Positions 34,242 to 45,133 of a DNA stretch of 64,000 nucleotides are shown here, in pieces. Source of the stretch: Rosa chinensis (lineage: Eukaryota > Streptophyta > Magnoliopsida > Rosales > Rosaceae); assembly GCF_002994745.2 (NCBI RefSeq), contig NC_037090.1, positions 5,515,501-5,579,500 on the forward strand, given 5' to 3'. The stretch's first letter is position 1; every line of letters begins with the position of its first letter. Below the pieces are notes generated by a model, which saw only the letters and a program-made list of their open reading frames with translations, was not told the origin of the DNA and made no database searches. Made by a program: the position numbers and the translations under genes.

Positions 34242-35976
34242 TGATAGGAGCATTTTAATGTGATATTTTAATAGTTAATTCCTCACATTTTGCTTAGTTA
34301 ATTCCTTAACGAATCGATTTTTAACTCAATTTCTATTTTCTTAGGTACATTGGAGTAAATGATGGTGAAATGAGCATTATGTCCACACTTACCTACAAAT
34401 GGTGGAGATAAAATTGAAGTAAATGAGTAGGAAATCCATCATCATCATCACCCAAAAATATTCCATGTTTTAGGGTGTAATCATCATGTTTTCTCCATCA
34501 TTTCTCACACTAATCCACCATCATCATCACCCAAAAACATTCCATGTTTTAGGGTGTAATCATCATGTTTTCTCCATCATTACTCACACTAATTTACTCC
34601 ATCTTTTCCAATTTCACTCTTCTTTCTCTTCCCTATATAAACACCTTCTCCTCTCACTCTAAAACCAATTCCTTCATCCATCTCATCTTCTTTGTCTCTC
34701 CATTTCCTTTCCATTTTTCCACATAATTCCTTCATCCATTCCATCTTCTTTATCTCTCCATTTCCTTTCCATTTTCCCACACATTCCTTCATCCATCTCA
34801 TCTTCTTTGTCTCTCCATCTCCTTTCCATTTTTCTCTCCATTCTCTAGTTTTAAGTTTCTGCATTTTCAAGCAAGGAGAGGAAGAAGAAGAGGGAGCCGT
34901 GAAGATCATATCCTCCATCATCCACCTTGAAGGCTTGCTTCCAAGATTCAAGATCCAACCATCTAGCTCTCCATCTCCATCTCCACTCACGGTGTAATTC
35001 GTTCCTTTTCCTTGTAACCTTTTTGGTTTCCTTGTTTGATTTCGTATGAACTTGTTTCTAGTTAACAATAATGTTTAGGGCAAAGTTTAAGCCCAATTTC
35101 TATGTTTAAATAAAGTTTTCGAATTCCATAATTGTGATTCTAAGTTGCTTATGTGAGTTTGTTCGATTGAATTTGCTTGATAGAAAACTTTTATATGTTT
35201 ATCTTATTTGGGTCGACACTTATAGGATTTGCATGTAATTGGTGCTAGGTTTAAGAACATGAAATCGACTTTTCGTTTTGTGTAACTTGAATCAAAAGTA
35301 GTAAAGGTTCTGGACAAGAATCGAATTTAATTGAAGAGGATTGCAATTAGGTGGACTTTTCCATAACTAAGTTGTACACTTGAGTTGATAGCCTTTCTCT
35401 ATGTCTAATGCGTTGAACATGTCATGATTGACTAGCTTTCTAGGGCTTGATTGCATGTTTGATAGGATTAATCTAGGTGCTTTCGCTTAGGTTAATTAGC
35501 ATTGAAAAGTAAAATATGGGAAATCATTTGCTTTCGAATGTTTCACATGATCAACTCCTCTCTCATGACTTGGAAGAACAATTATAGGGTTTGAATCGAA
35601 TTTGATTACATGGAATTGATTTTGATCTTTGTTCCTTGCGTTCCACCCTTGTATATATGTTTTTACATTTTCTTTATTTTATTTATTTTAATTTTAATTT
35701 TAAGAATCCTAATCCCCCTTATTTGTGTTTACTTGTATATATTTATTCTTTATTTTATTTTTGTAAATAATACTTTATTATTTTAATTCTTTATTTGTTT
35801 ATACAATTGTATATATTTATATTCTTTATTTTATTTTTGTAAATAATACTTTTCTTTATTTGTTTCACAATTACAAGTGTACCCTCAATCCCCGGATAGA
35901 ACGATCCCTATTTGCTTATACTACTAACGATATTTTCAGGGTTAAATTGCGCGCTCGCTTCCCAAAAGCGACATCA
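34242..35976 (+). repeat. 5' LTR of the young element
   Basis: Contains a TATA box TATATAA (34634-34640) and AATAAA near 35108. It holds two internal tandem repeats: a roughly 76-bp unit starting CCATCATCATCACCC (about 34440-34590) and a roughly 56-bp unit around CTTCATCCATCTCATCTTC (about 34670-34835). It also has a 76-bp extra block at about 35771-35846 that the 3' LTR lacks. The 159-codon minus-strand frame (34589-35068) is a by-product of the CT-rich repeats. Confidence 0.92.
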
Positions 35977-35981
35977 ATTTT

Positions 35982-36000
35982 TGGCGCCGTTGCCGGGGAT
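35982..36000 (+). promoter_or_regulatory. Primer-binding site, tRNA-Asp type
   Basis: TGGCGCCGTTGCCGGGGAT, five bases after the 5' LTR, is complementary to the 3' end of plant tRNA-Asp. This primer is typical of Athila/Tat-type and many non-autonomous gypsy elements. Confidence 0.92.
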
Positions 36001-39000
36001 TGAAAAATCACTTGCTAAATTGTGTCATTTATTGTATATATTTGTTGTATATAAATTGTTTGAAACTTAGTTTAAATTAACTAGGATGTTATTTATATTA
36101 TTGAACACGAATTTTAATTGTAGGTTGTAAATTGAGAGGAATAGGTGAAGTCTCTTTTGTTAATATTGGCCTAAACCCCTTATTGGTACCTAGCTCAGGT
36201 CCCTTAAGGTTGAGGGCGGCCTTTATTAACACTTATTGAACTGTCTTCACACTTATGAACTTTCTCATCTTAGTAAGAAAGCCTATGTGAAATGGTGTCT
36301 AGGAAGGGGACAACGTTCATGACGGGTTTTTGAATCCAGAAGTGCTTGCAAATGGGCCTAAACCACTATGTGGGAGTAGCTCATGCCAAAATGGATTTTT
36401 CCTCTCGTGTTCGTCCTCCCCTACCTGGCCATTTCAGTAAGGTTGCCCAAAAGATTTGAAAGGGAGTTTGTGTCTAGGCGACTATACTTGGGCCGCACGT
36501 CCACTTGATTTACCGCTTGGAATTTGATTCGATATCAATAATGTTTATAATAAAAGAAATACTTGTGAATACTCTATACGTGTAAATTATTTTGTTGTTT
36601 CACACTTTAAACTTGTAAAAATACTTTTCACGTTTTTTTTTACTCACTTGAGTACTTAACTTGTGTCTTATGTACAATATACTTGTTAATTATACTTGTA
36701 GTTTGTAATTAATAGTTATACTTGTTTTTATTTTGTATTTCTTTGTTAATTATAGTTACTAAACTTTATTTAATGTAGGTACCGTCTGGCTGCAAGACGT
36801 AAAATACAAGCGCTACTTGGGAGGCAACCCAATTCAGAATATAATCAGATTTGCTTTCTCTTTCCCTATTTCTTTTTATTTTTCATTTTTTCTCTATTGT
36901 TTTTATTTTATGATTTGTTTTCGTAAATGTCTTCTATCTATGCTTACTTATTTCATTGCATGCTTTTAATTGATTACATTGAAGATAATGCAATATTTAA
37001 GTGTGGGGGAAGGGATTATATTTTTGTCTTTCATTTTTAGTCCTATATATTTTTTTTTTGTCTTTTATTTTTGATTCCTATATTTAAAAAAAAAAAAATA
37101 ATAAAATATATATATAAAATTTTAAAAAAAATTTTACACTATACTAAGCCATGTCTGCATCTCTGTAGGAGTTGAGGCTGAGCTCAAGGGAAATGCCAGT
37201 GCCACTCGCCCGCACACCGCTCCTCCAAAGGAGTAAATGGAGGTACAAGTCTAGGCTGAAAGACTTTAAACATTAAGCGCTGCATGGGAGGCAACCCATT
37301 TCAACCGTATCTGTGGAGGAGCCATCAAACGCAGATTTGCTTTCTTGAACTCTTCCTTCTATTTTATTTTCATGAATTTTAAGTTGTTTTAGGTTTCGTT
37401 GTGTTCACTTTCTCTTCTATGCTTGATTTATGCTTTGCATGCTTTATATTTGTTTATACATTGAGGACAATGCATGAATTAAGTATGGGGGAAGGATTAT
37501 TGTTTTATTGTGTTTTTAGTAGTTAGTATATAAAAAAAAAAATGAAAAATAGTGGATGTTGGATTGTGTTTTTAATTGATGTTGTGATACATTAAGGTAT
37601 ATTGGATTAAACATAGTCTTGAAAAAGGGTAGCTGTTTCAGTCCCATTGCACATCGAGACTCCCTGTTCCCGTACGTAAGTGTTGAAATTAAATTAAATT
37701 GTAAAAAAAAAAAATGTTGGTTTTAGAGTGTTTTTGTGTGTTTGAGTCTTAGGATGCTCCTAACGTCTATGATGAACATGTCTCCGAATTCATGGCTGAA
37801 GGTTTTCACAATCAAAATAGGACTTAATTGAATTCTGTGGTTAATCGACATTGTGATGCTTGTATGAAGATTTGAGATAGGATTGTAACTTGGTTCATTA
37901 AGCATGCTAGGATTAAGTCTGATTCATTTGACCCAAAGTGAGTTTTTTTTGCTAAAATACTTTCTTTTCGAGTGCTTATTGATAATTTTAGAATTTCGTG
38001 GCTGTATTTGCAAAACCTCATCATTCTTTGGAAATCCAATGATCATGTGCCATAGATTTTAATGGACTAGAGAGTACTAGAACTCGGCTGTTGTGACTGT
38101 CAAAACTTGTATGCCATAATATGCACTGATTCTGGATAGGATAGAAGGCATTAGGGTAACCACCATAGCCAAACAAGCATATGTCCCCAATTGTGCCCGT
38201 CGTGGGACTCCTTAGAATGAACCCCTTTGAGCCTACGTTGAAAACCTTTGTTTCATCACCCTCACTACCCTACCATGAGCTTAGTACAGGATATCTCTAC
38301 CCTTGTCTTAAGGACTTAGTAGAGCATGACATAGTATGTAGGGGTGACGATGAAAGACAAGTGTGGGGTGGGGAAAATCCAAGAAGAAAAAAAAGAAAAA
38401 ATTTTTGCCTTGAAAAAAAAAAAAGAAAGAAAGAAAGAAAGAAAAGCGGCGAAAGAGAAGAAAAATTGAAAAGAAAACTCTTGGGAAAATGTTGAAGTGT
38501 GGTTTTGGACTTGCAAATTTGTAGAAGGCTCAAAATTGAAAATTATGCCTTTGTCCATTGCCATGTTGGTTAGAGTGAAGGTTTGGCCCAAAACAATGAT
38601 ATTTGGTCTACAAAAATGATGACATAAGGTGGTCCTTATATGCTCTGCTAGGTCCTTAGGATTTTTGTATCCTTAATCTTCATTTCGAAAACCCTAGCTT
38701 AGCCCCATTACAACCTGTTTTAAGTGCTGACTTGATCCTTGAGATGGGCAGTCTTTGGTTAGAGGAGTCAGTTACGCAGTCGAGCTTATGGTAGGTCCAT
38801 TTGTGCACTTAGTCATTTCATGAGGTCTTTAAAAATTCTTCACAAAATGTGTTTATTGATGAAATATGCAAGCTGTTTGTTGCCTTACAATTTGTTCTCT
38901 TGCATATACTTGAGTGTGAAGCTTTTAAGCATAGCCATTTCTGAGAGAAAATCGAGAGTATGCCCTGTGAGTTTGGATTGGACTTGTTCGAAACATGCTA

Positions 39001-39238
39001 TCATTCACTGTATAACTTAAGTTCTCCATATCTTGCTTAGTCATACGAATGTCATATGTTTATTAACCATGAAATTATCTTTGTGATTTTGATTAAGTGT
39101 TTAACCTGAAAGCCATGAGTTTGGAGTCTCTGAGACAACAGTTAGGAGCAATAGAGTCATTTACTTGCTTTTTGTCAAGTCTTTGTTCTGTTTTGGATTT
39201 TTTTTGTTTTGTTTTGCTAAGGGACTAGCAAAAGCTAA
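36001..39238 (+). other. Non-coding interior of the young LTR element
   Basis: No domain in any frame. Two related segments (about 36775-37030 and 37255-37500) each carry GGGAGGCAACCC and then TGGGGGAAGG preceded by ATTGAAGATAATGCA or ATTGAGGACAATGCA, suggesting an old internal duplication of the 3' flank. An A/G-rich run lies at 38385-38465. The frames at 38181-38591 cover this low-complexity run. Confidence 0.75.
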
Positions 39239-39251
39239 GTGTGGGGGAATT

Positions 39252-40910
39252 TGATAGGAGCATTTTAATGTGATATTTTAATAGTTAATTCCTCACATTT
39301 TGCTTAGTTAATTCCTTAACGAATCGATTTTTAACTCAATTTCTATTTTCTTAGGTACATTGGAGTAAATGATGGTGAAATGAGCATTATGTCCACACTT
39401 ACCTACAAATGGTGGAGATAAAATTGAAGTAAATGAGTAGGAAATCCATCATCATCATCACCCAAAAATATTCCATGTTTTAGGGTGTAATCATCATGTT
39501 TTCTCCATCATTTCTCACACTAATCCACCATCATCATCACCCAAAAACATTCCATGTTTTAGGGTGTAATCATCATGTTTTCTCCATCATTACTCACACT
39601 AATTTACTCCATCTTTTCCAATTTCACTCTTCTTTCTCTTCCCTATATAAACACCTTCTCCTCTCACTCTAAAACCAATTCCTTCATCCATCTCATCTTC
39701 TTTGTCTCTCCATTTCCTTTCCATTTTTCCACATAATTCCTTCATCCATTCCATCTTCTTTGTCTCTCCATTTCCTTTCCATTTTCCCACACATTCCTTC
39801 ATCCATCTCATCTTCTTTGTCTCTCCATTTCCTTTCCATTTTTCTCTCCATTCTCTAGTTTTAAGTTTCTGCATTTTCAAGCAAGGAGAGGAAGAAGAAG
39901 AGGGAGCCGTGAAGATCATATCCTCCATCATCCACCTTGAAGGCTTGCTTCCAAGATTCAAGATCCAACCATCTAGCTCTCCATCTCCATCTCCACTCAC
40001 GGTGTAATTCGTTCCTTTTCCTTGTAACCTTTTTGGTTTCCTTGTTTGATTTCGTATGAACTTGTTTCTAGTTAACAATAATGTTTAGGGCAAAGTTTAA
40101 GCCCAATTTCTATGTTTAAATAAAGTTTTCGAATTCCATAATTGTGATTCTAAGTTGCTTATGTGAGTTTGTTCGATTGAATTTGCTTGATAGAAAACTT
40201 TTATATGTTTATCTTATTTGGGTCGACACTTATAGGATTTGCATGTAATTGGTGCTAGGTTTAAGAACATGAAATCGACTTTTCGTTTTGTGTAACTTGA
40301 ATCAAAAGTAGTAAAGGTTCTGGACAAGAATCGAATTTAATTGAAGAGGATTGCAATTAGGTGGACTTTTCCATAACTAAGTTGTACACTTGAGTTGATA
40401 GCCTTTCTCTATGTCTAATGCGTTGAACATGTCATGATTGACTAGCTTTCTAGGGCTTGATTGCATGTTTGATAGGATTAATCTAGGTGCTTTCGCTTAG
40501 GTTAATTAGCATTGAAAAGTAAAATATGGGAAATCATTTGCTTTCGAATGTTTCACATGATCAACTCCTCTCTCATGACTTGGAAGAACAATTATAGGGT
40601 TTGAATCGAATTTGATTACATGGAATTGATTTTGATCTTTGTTCCTTGCGTTCCACCCTTGTATATATGTTTTTACATTTTCTTTATTTTATTTATTTTA
40701 ATTTTAATTTTAAGAATCCTAATCCCCCTTATTTGTGTTTACTTGTATATATTTATTCTTTATTTTATTTTTGTAAATAATACTTTTCTTTATTTGTTTC
40801 ACAATTACAAGTGTACCCTCAATCCCCGGATAGAACGATCCCTATTTGCTTATACTACTAACGATATTTTCAGGGTTAAATTGCGCGCTCGCTTCCCAAA
40901 AGCGACATCA
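39252..40910 (+). repeat. 3' LTR of the young element
   Basis: Matches the 5' LTR with only two substitutions noticed by eye (near 39762 and 39828) and lacks the 76-bp block. TATA box at 39644-39650. Confidence 0.93.
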
Positions 40911-40915
40911 TTACT

Positions 40916-42050
40916 ACGTATCTCTACAGGGATCCAGATACGGAATATACATGAAGGTTCATGATGAACTTCATTTACCCAAGTCAAGTGGCTCTAGACC
41001 ACAGAGAGCGTTTGCAATAAGATTGAAACGCTCACTAAAGTGACTACTTGATTAGGAAGGGATATGCCCACGCGTTTCCATAACAAGTTTCAGATTCTAT
41101 CGTGGTTCATGTTGGACATGATCTTCATTAGAAGCCCTTAAAGAGTTAAGGGAAACAGCTGAACACTTGAAATTTGAGTTTGAGATGAAGGATTTTGGGA
41201 GAACACGATTATGTCTCAGTTTGGTGTCTCAGTTTGGAACTTGAGCATCTTGTTGAACTTGATAGATGCTTAGGCATTTTGACAAGGTCAAACCTTCAAG
41301 CACCCCCATGATCGTCCATAGTCTTGATCCTGAAAAGGATCCTCTTTGTCTGAAGGATGATGATGAAGATGTGCTAGGAGCAGGAGTGCCTTACTTGAGT
41401 ACAATAGGCGCATTATTGTACTTAGCTCAATGCACAAGACCGAACATCTTATTTGCAATGAACTTATTAGCTAGATATAGCTCTGCGCCAGCGCGACACC
41501 ATTAGATTGGTGTAAAAGATATATTTTAGTACTTGAGATATACGATTGATATGGGCTTGTTCTATCCTTACAGAAAGATGATGGATTCAGACCCATCACA
41601 CACCAGGAATGCCGCCAACACTGGACTACGTCCACTGTCCCCATCCCAAAACGATATGTGTTTTGGAAGGTTTTGCTGATATTGGGTATCTCTCTGACCC
41701 ATACAAAGGTCATTTCCAAACTGGTTAAGTGTTCACCATGGGTGAAAACCATGATCTCTTGGAGGTCTACCGAACAGATCCTAATAGTTATATCTTCGAA
41801 CAATGCAGAGATTATTGCTCTTCACGAAGTGGTTCGTGAATGTATATGGATTGGATCCATAATTATGCATGTTCGAACAATTGTGGTTTGAAGTCGACCA
41901 CAGATGAGCCTACGAGCATATAGGATAATGCTGCTTGTTTTGAATAAATGAAGCAATGCTACATTAAAAACGACAACACCAAGCATAATCAGCAACAACG
42001 ACGATCTTCTCAAGATCAAATTTGAGGACAGTGTGGCAGGCTTGCTCACT
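40916..42050 (+). pseudogene. Copia pol continued: RT C-terminus and RNase H
   Basis: Picks up the RT interrupted at 34236. GIYMKVHDELHLPK and RAFAIRLKRSL (about 40935-41040), then the RT C-terminal block YLSTIGALLYLAQCTRPNILFAMNLLARYS (41390-41480). RNase H pieces follow at about 41700-41890 (SWRSTEQ, IALHEVVRECIWI). Stops and frame changes separate the blocks. The purine tract AAGGGGGAG and the 3' LTR follow at 42290-42299. Confidence 0.85.
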
Positions 42051-42298
42051 AAGTCATTGCCTAAATTCCACTTTCGGGAAACACGTTGGTAGCATCATTT
42101 GCAGAAGTCACCCGAACTCCCATGACCGTAGTCATTAGGGGGAGAGGTCTACATGTATAGTCTCGAAACGTGAAGGGTGTGTTATGCTCTTTTTCCCTTC
42201 GACTGAGGTTATTTTTGTCCCACTGGGTTTTTGTTACTCGGCAAGGTTTTTAATGAGGCAACAAGAGGAGCGCCACATTTAGGCGACACAAGGGGGAG

Positions 42299-42387
42299 TG
42301 TTTAAGTAAATTCAAAATATGTGTCTGGCCCAAACTCTAGGTTACTTGACCTAGTTGTAATAGGGTTTTGAATTAGAGATATTCTCA
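42299..42387 (+). repeat. Copia 3' LTR, truncated
   Basis: The first 89 bases match the 5' LTR start at 25653 with a handful of substitutions and one indel (GACCTAGTTG against GACTAGTTG). The match stops after GATATTCT, where MITE sequence resumes. Confidence 0.85.
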
Positions 42388-42555
42388 TATTTGGTTGGAG
42401 GAGGTAAGAAGAGTATTTATTTATTTATTTATTTATTTTCATTTTTCTCTCTTTGTCTTTATTTGTCTGTTCATATAAAGTCTATTAATAATTGAAAAAA
42501 GTTGGAGATCCAAATATCAAATTTAGAGGTCTAATTAGAATCATCCATTCACAAT

Positions 42556-42718
42556 CCATTTATTTTTTTTCTCGTTTGGTGTAGCTGTGTAAGCCAAAAT
42601 TTGTATGTGTACGGAATTGACGGAATTCACGTATATGGAGCCAGCCAGCCACACAAAATGCAATAAAGTTATCATTTATCCAAAAAAGGAAAAAAGGCAT
42701 AGTAAAAAATTGTATGTC
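42556..42718. other. Short spacer between MITE and F-box gene
   Basis: Probable 3' flank of the minus-strand F-box gene; no clear AATAAA on the minus strand was identified. Confidence 0.5.
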
Positions 42719-43972
42719 TTAATGTCTAGATAATTCTCTTCCATTAAGTGGAACTATACTATCCACACAAACAATGCCCTGAATATCATCTCCTAGGTGC
42801 AGGCCATGAATGGGAAAATACTTGAGTTTTCCGGTAAGGAGGTTACAGAGGACTACACGTCCATCTTTGGCAATCATAAGAACCTCGTCGATCTTCCAAA
42901 AGGCCAATGACCTCCGAACATTATCTACCGGATTTAGGGACAAATATTTTGTCCAAGAATATTCCTGAGCGCCTCGAATGTCATCCGTTACCCATATTTG
43001 AATGGAATGAATTGATTCGAAAATGCTAAACCCATAAAGAGCAATGGACTTATTCAACAATGCAACATGAATATCATGAACGCCGCATGCAGGCTCATTG
43101 AAACTATCCGGAAGCATTGCAATATGAAATAGCTCATCTCTTGTATCATACAAAATCATCACTTGCTTGTTTGTCTCCTCACATCTTTCCATGTCATCCA
43201 AGAACTCCTTCTTTTCCTCATAACCAAACAAATAGAAAATTCCCTTCGAGTACAAATCGAACGCGGTAGGCCAAAAGTAGGTATCTTCAGTTTGTAAGTG
43301 ATCAGTCTTGATTTCTCTCCAAGAATCAATGCCTAGTGTGTAAACTGCAGCTATAGGAGGATCAACAACGAGACGCTGAGGATCGTTATAATTTGTCTCA
43401 CCATAACAAGCAATTTCTAGAATTATGTAATCTTTACATTTGAGATCATATCCAAATCCCACCGTGCTCCAACAACAATCATGACAACATGACGCTAGAA
43501 TAATCTTGAATTCTTTGATTGCTGGATTGTACAAGAAAAGGTCGCCGGTATACAGAGTCAGAAAAATGATGCCATCACAATGACTAATGATATACACAGA
43601 ATCATCACGTCTAGGGAGCTCAATAAATTGGCCCCGAGCCTTTAGACCCTTAAAAGGTGGACAAATGATGTCTTCAACTACGAAATGAAGGTCTTCATCA
43701 TCACCATTAGTATAAGTTTCTAGACGAAGATATGAAAGTACAACGTTCTCATTGCTTGTTTCGCTTCTGAGGATGACAGGACGCTTGACAAGGAAGGCAG
43801 TGGATGAAGATGGGTTGTTGTAAAAGTGAAGATGTTTAGCTGCAAATTGTGGATCATTGATCATAGAATTCCATGACTTCTGGATACACTTGAATCGCAT
43901 TAGAGATTTAGGAGGCGTCCTTGATAGGATTTGCATCACTATCTCTTCTGAAATCTTGCAAAACTCTACCAT
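42719..43972 (-). CDS. F-box protein, SFBB/SLF-like, intact
   Basis: A single-exon 417-codon gene beginning MVEFCKISEEIVMQILSR. The F-box occupies about residues 5-45 (ILSRTPPKSLMRFKCIQKSW). The C-terminal F-box-associated region (about 110-410) carries HCDGIIFL, LYNPAIKEFKIIL, VGFGYDLKCKDY, YTLGIDSWREIK, IQIWVTDDI, LAFWKIDEVLMIAKDGRVVL and IVCVDSIVPLNG. Length and block order match SFBB/SLF proteins, which in Rosaceae and Solanaceae are SCF substrate receptors; those at the S-locus recognise S-RNases in pollen. Many SLF-like paralogues lie outside the S-locus, so pollen function is inference. The protein would act in the cytoplasm or nucleus with SKP1 and CUL1. No lesion is visible. The start is the first ATG and gives a complete F-box. 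It is the only convincingly intact host gene in the window. Confidence 0.9.
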   Translation of the reverse strand: MVEFCKISEEIVMQILSRTPPKSLMRFKCIQKSWNSMINDPQFAAKHLHFYNNPSSSTAFLVKRPVILRSETSNENVVLSYLRLETYTNGDDEDLHFVVEDIICPPFKGLKARGQFIELPRRDDSVYIISHCDGIIFLTLYTGDLFLYNPAIKEFKIILASCCHDCCWSTVGFGYDLKCKDYIILEIACYGETNYNDPQRLVVDPPIAAVYTLGIDSWREIKTDHLQTEDTYFWPTAFDLYSKGIFYLFGYEEKKEFLDDMERCEETNKQVMILYDTRDELFHIAMLPDSFNEPACGVHDIHVALLNKSIALYGFSIFESIHSIQIWVTDDIRGAQEYSWTKYLSLNPVDNVRRSLAFWKIDEVLMIAKDGRVVLCNLLTGKLKYFPIHGLHLGDDIQGIVCVDSIVPLNGRELSRH

Positions 43973-44605
43973 TTTTGCTCTTTATACCTTTCCTTTTTGT
44001 CTTCTGACTCTTCTTTATAAATCATATATTCATCATAGACAAAGGCAAAACCTCATTACTAGAGGAAGTTGCATTGAACTCACTATATATAAGAAATGAT
44101 TATATGCACAATTCAATAGATAGCCATCAATCAAGATGCATGCAATGAAGATTAGTGGGAAGAGAAAACTCACCTTCAATAGGTGACTTTTGATGGCAAT
44201 GGAGTCCAATCGAAAGCTATATATTGTAGATAAAAAATAATGAAACACCTCCATGAGGTAGATTTCTATATCTATAAACTCTTGAGGACACATGTAAATC
44301 CTGCATTAAGGAAGTAAGCAAAGTTAAACGCCTTTTATGGAAAACCTTTAGAAACCCATCATATATGGATCTATAAAAATCCATATGCACATCTCTTACG
44401 TGTGATTCCCCCATGTTACGCTATGTTATGCAATTATGCAAGAGTAACTTGACAAGTGGAATGAGAGATCTTAGAAAGGAGAAACTAGAGTAATACAATG
44501 ACCAATATATATATCGGATATTGAGGGTCCGAAAAAGGAAATTTGAATGGAGCTATCGTATCAATAAATGTTAGAGAAATTAGAGAAAATAAGAAAATTT
44601 TAAGG
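43973..44605 (-). promoter_or_regulatory. Upstream region of the F-box gene
   Basis: About 630 bases before the next TIR element. On the minus strand TTATAAAG (complement of 44013-44020) lies some 40 bases before the ATG and could serve as a TATA box with a short 5' UTR; this is weak. No gene is seen in this stretch. Confidence 0.35.
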
Positions 44606-44832
44606 GTGCGGCTATTGCCACCCTACCATTTTTTTTGTTCACCATACTTGCTCATTACACCCTATTTTTTAATTTTAATTATTAAATTTACTTATTTAAC
44701 CCATTTCTCTTTCCAAGAATATCTTTATATGACATATCTAATTAGAAAATAAATATTTTTAACGAAAATCTCTCATTTAATTTATACTCATAAAAAATTA
44801 AAATTTATTAAAGTTTCCTAATAAAATCATAA
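44606..44832. mobile_element. TIR element, family GGTGCGGCTATT, truncated copy C
   Basis: Starts AAGGGTGCGGCTATTGCCAC followed by TTTGTTCACCATACTTGCTC and follows copy A (3652 on) as far as CTAATAAAATCATAA (compare 4072-4086). It then breaks off into a different element. The right end is missing. Confidence 0.8.
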
Positions 44833-45133
44833 GGATTAATTTCAGTTTACCTCCTGAAGTTTGGGGGTGTCATCATTTCACCCCCTCTACTCTCTATTTT
44901 AAATATTTAGCCCCCAAGCTTTTCAATTTCAGTCAGCCATGTCCAATTTCTTATGCACAGTCAAAATTAGACGTTAACTCTGATAATGGGACCTACTTTG
45001 AGGGCTAAAATGGTCATTTCAAGACAAAAAAAACAAAACAAAAAAAAACCCTCTTTAGGGGCTAATCTGACATCTTTTTGGCCTCTTGGCCTCTGCTCCA
45101 CCATCCCATTATCCTCTTCTCAGCCCCAGTAGC
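44833..45133. mobile_element. Fragment of another TIR element (one end only)
   Basis: GGATTAATTTCAGTTTACCTCCTGAAG followed by GGGGGTGTCATCATTTCACCCC resembles the end of a MULE-like TIR repeat. No partner end was found here or after 57192. The last part (45060-45133) is CT-rich flank that continues after the LTR element at 57192. Confidence 0.45.

Larger units (their letters stand above)
34242..40910 (+). mobile_element. Young non-autonomous LTR retrotransposon (LARD-like), 6.7 kb
   Basis: LTRs at 34242-35976 (1735 bp) and 39252-40910 (1659 bp) start TGATAGGAGCATTTTAATG and end AGCGACATCA. The 5-bp duplication TTACT flanks the element (34237-34241, 40911-40915). The primer site is TGGCGCCGTTGCCGGGGA at 35982, complementary to tRNA-Asp. 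The purine tract is GTGTGGGGGAATT at 39239-39251. The 3.3-kb interior has no gag or pol. It does keep motifs common downstream of pol in Athila/Tat gypsy elements (GCGCTGCATGGGAGGCAACCC, AAGTGTGGGGGAAGG), so the parent was probably of that group. It is inserted in the RT of the Copia element. Confidence 0.95.
25653..42387 (+). mobile_element. Ty1/Copia retrotransposon, decayed, with two nested LTR insertions
   Basis: The 5' LTR begins TGTTTAAGTAAATCC at 25653, is split by a solo LTR, and resumes 29417-29469 (about 235 bp in all). The 3' LTR begins TGTTTAAGTAAATTC at 42299 after the purine tract AAGGGGGAG and is truncated at about 42387. Between them lie gag (30568 on), degraded pol (31681-34236) and, after a large insertion, the rest of RT and RNase H (40911-42050). 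The 3' LTR truncation has removed its target duplication. Confidence 0.9.
25128..42546. mobile_element. MULE-type MITE, host of the nested Copia complex
   Basis: The left arm begins AGGAGGTTCTAGTTGGACC and continues TCCAAATTTGCTATTTGAACC. The right arm (about 42510-42546) is inverted: TTGGAGATCCAAATATCAAA ... CTAATTAGAATCATCC. The perfect 9-bp duplication ATTCACAAT lies at 25119-25127 and 42547-42555. The element itself is only about 0.7 kb (25128-25652 and 42388-42546); the other 16.7 kb is the nested Copia complex. It is related to the MITE at 4198-5008. Confidence 0.88.

Noticed and set aside
34589..35068. 159-codon minus-strand frame (repeated at 39599-40078)
   Set aside because: It lies inside both LTRs of the young element and reads the complement of CT-rich tandem repeats. 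It is a by-product, not a gene.
42513..42546. Copia target duplication at the 3' side
   Set aside because: The 3' LTR is truncated at about 42387, so no duplication can be paired with the 5' side. The ATTCACAAT repeat belongs to the host MITE.
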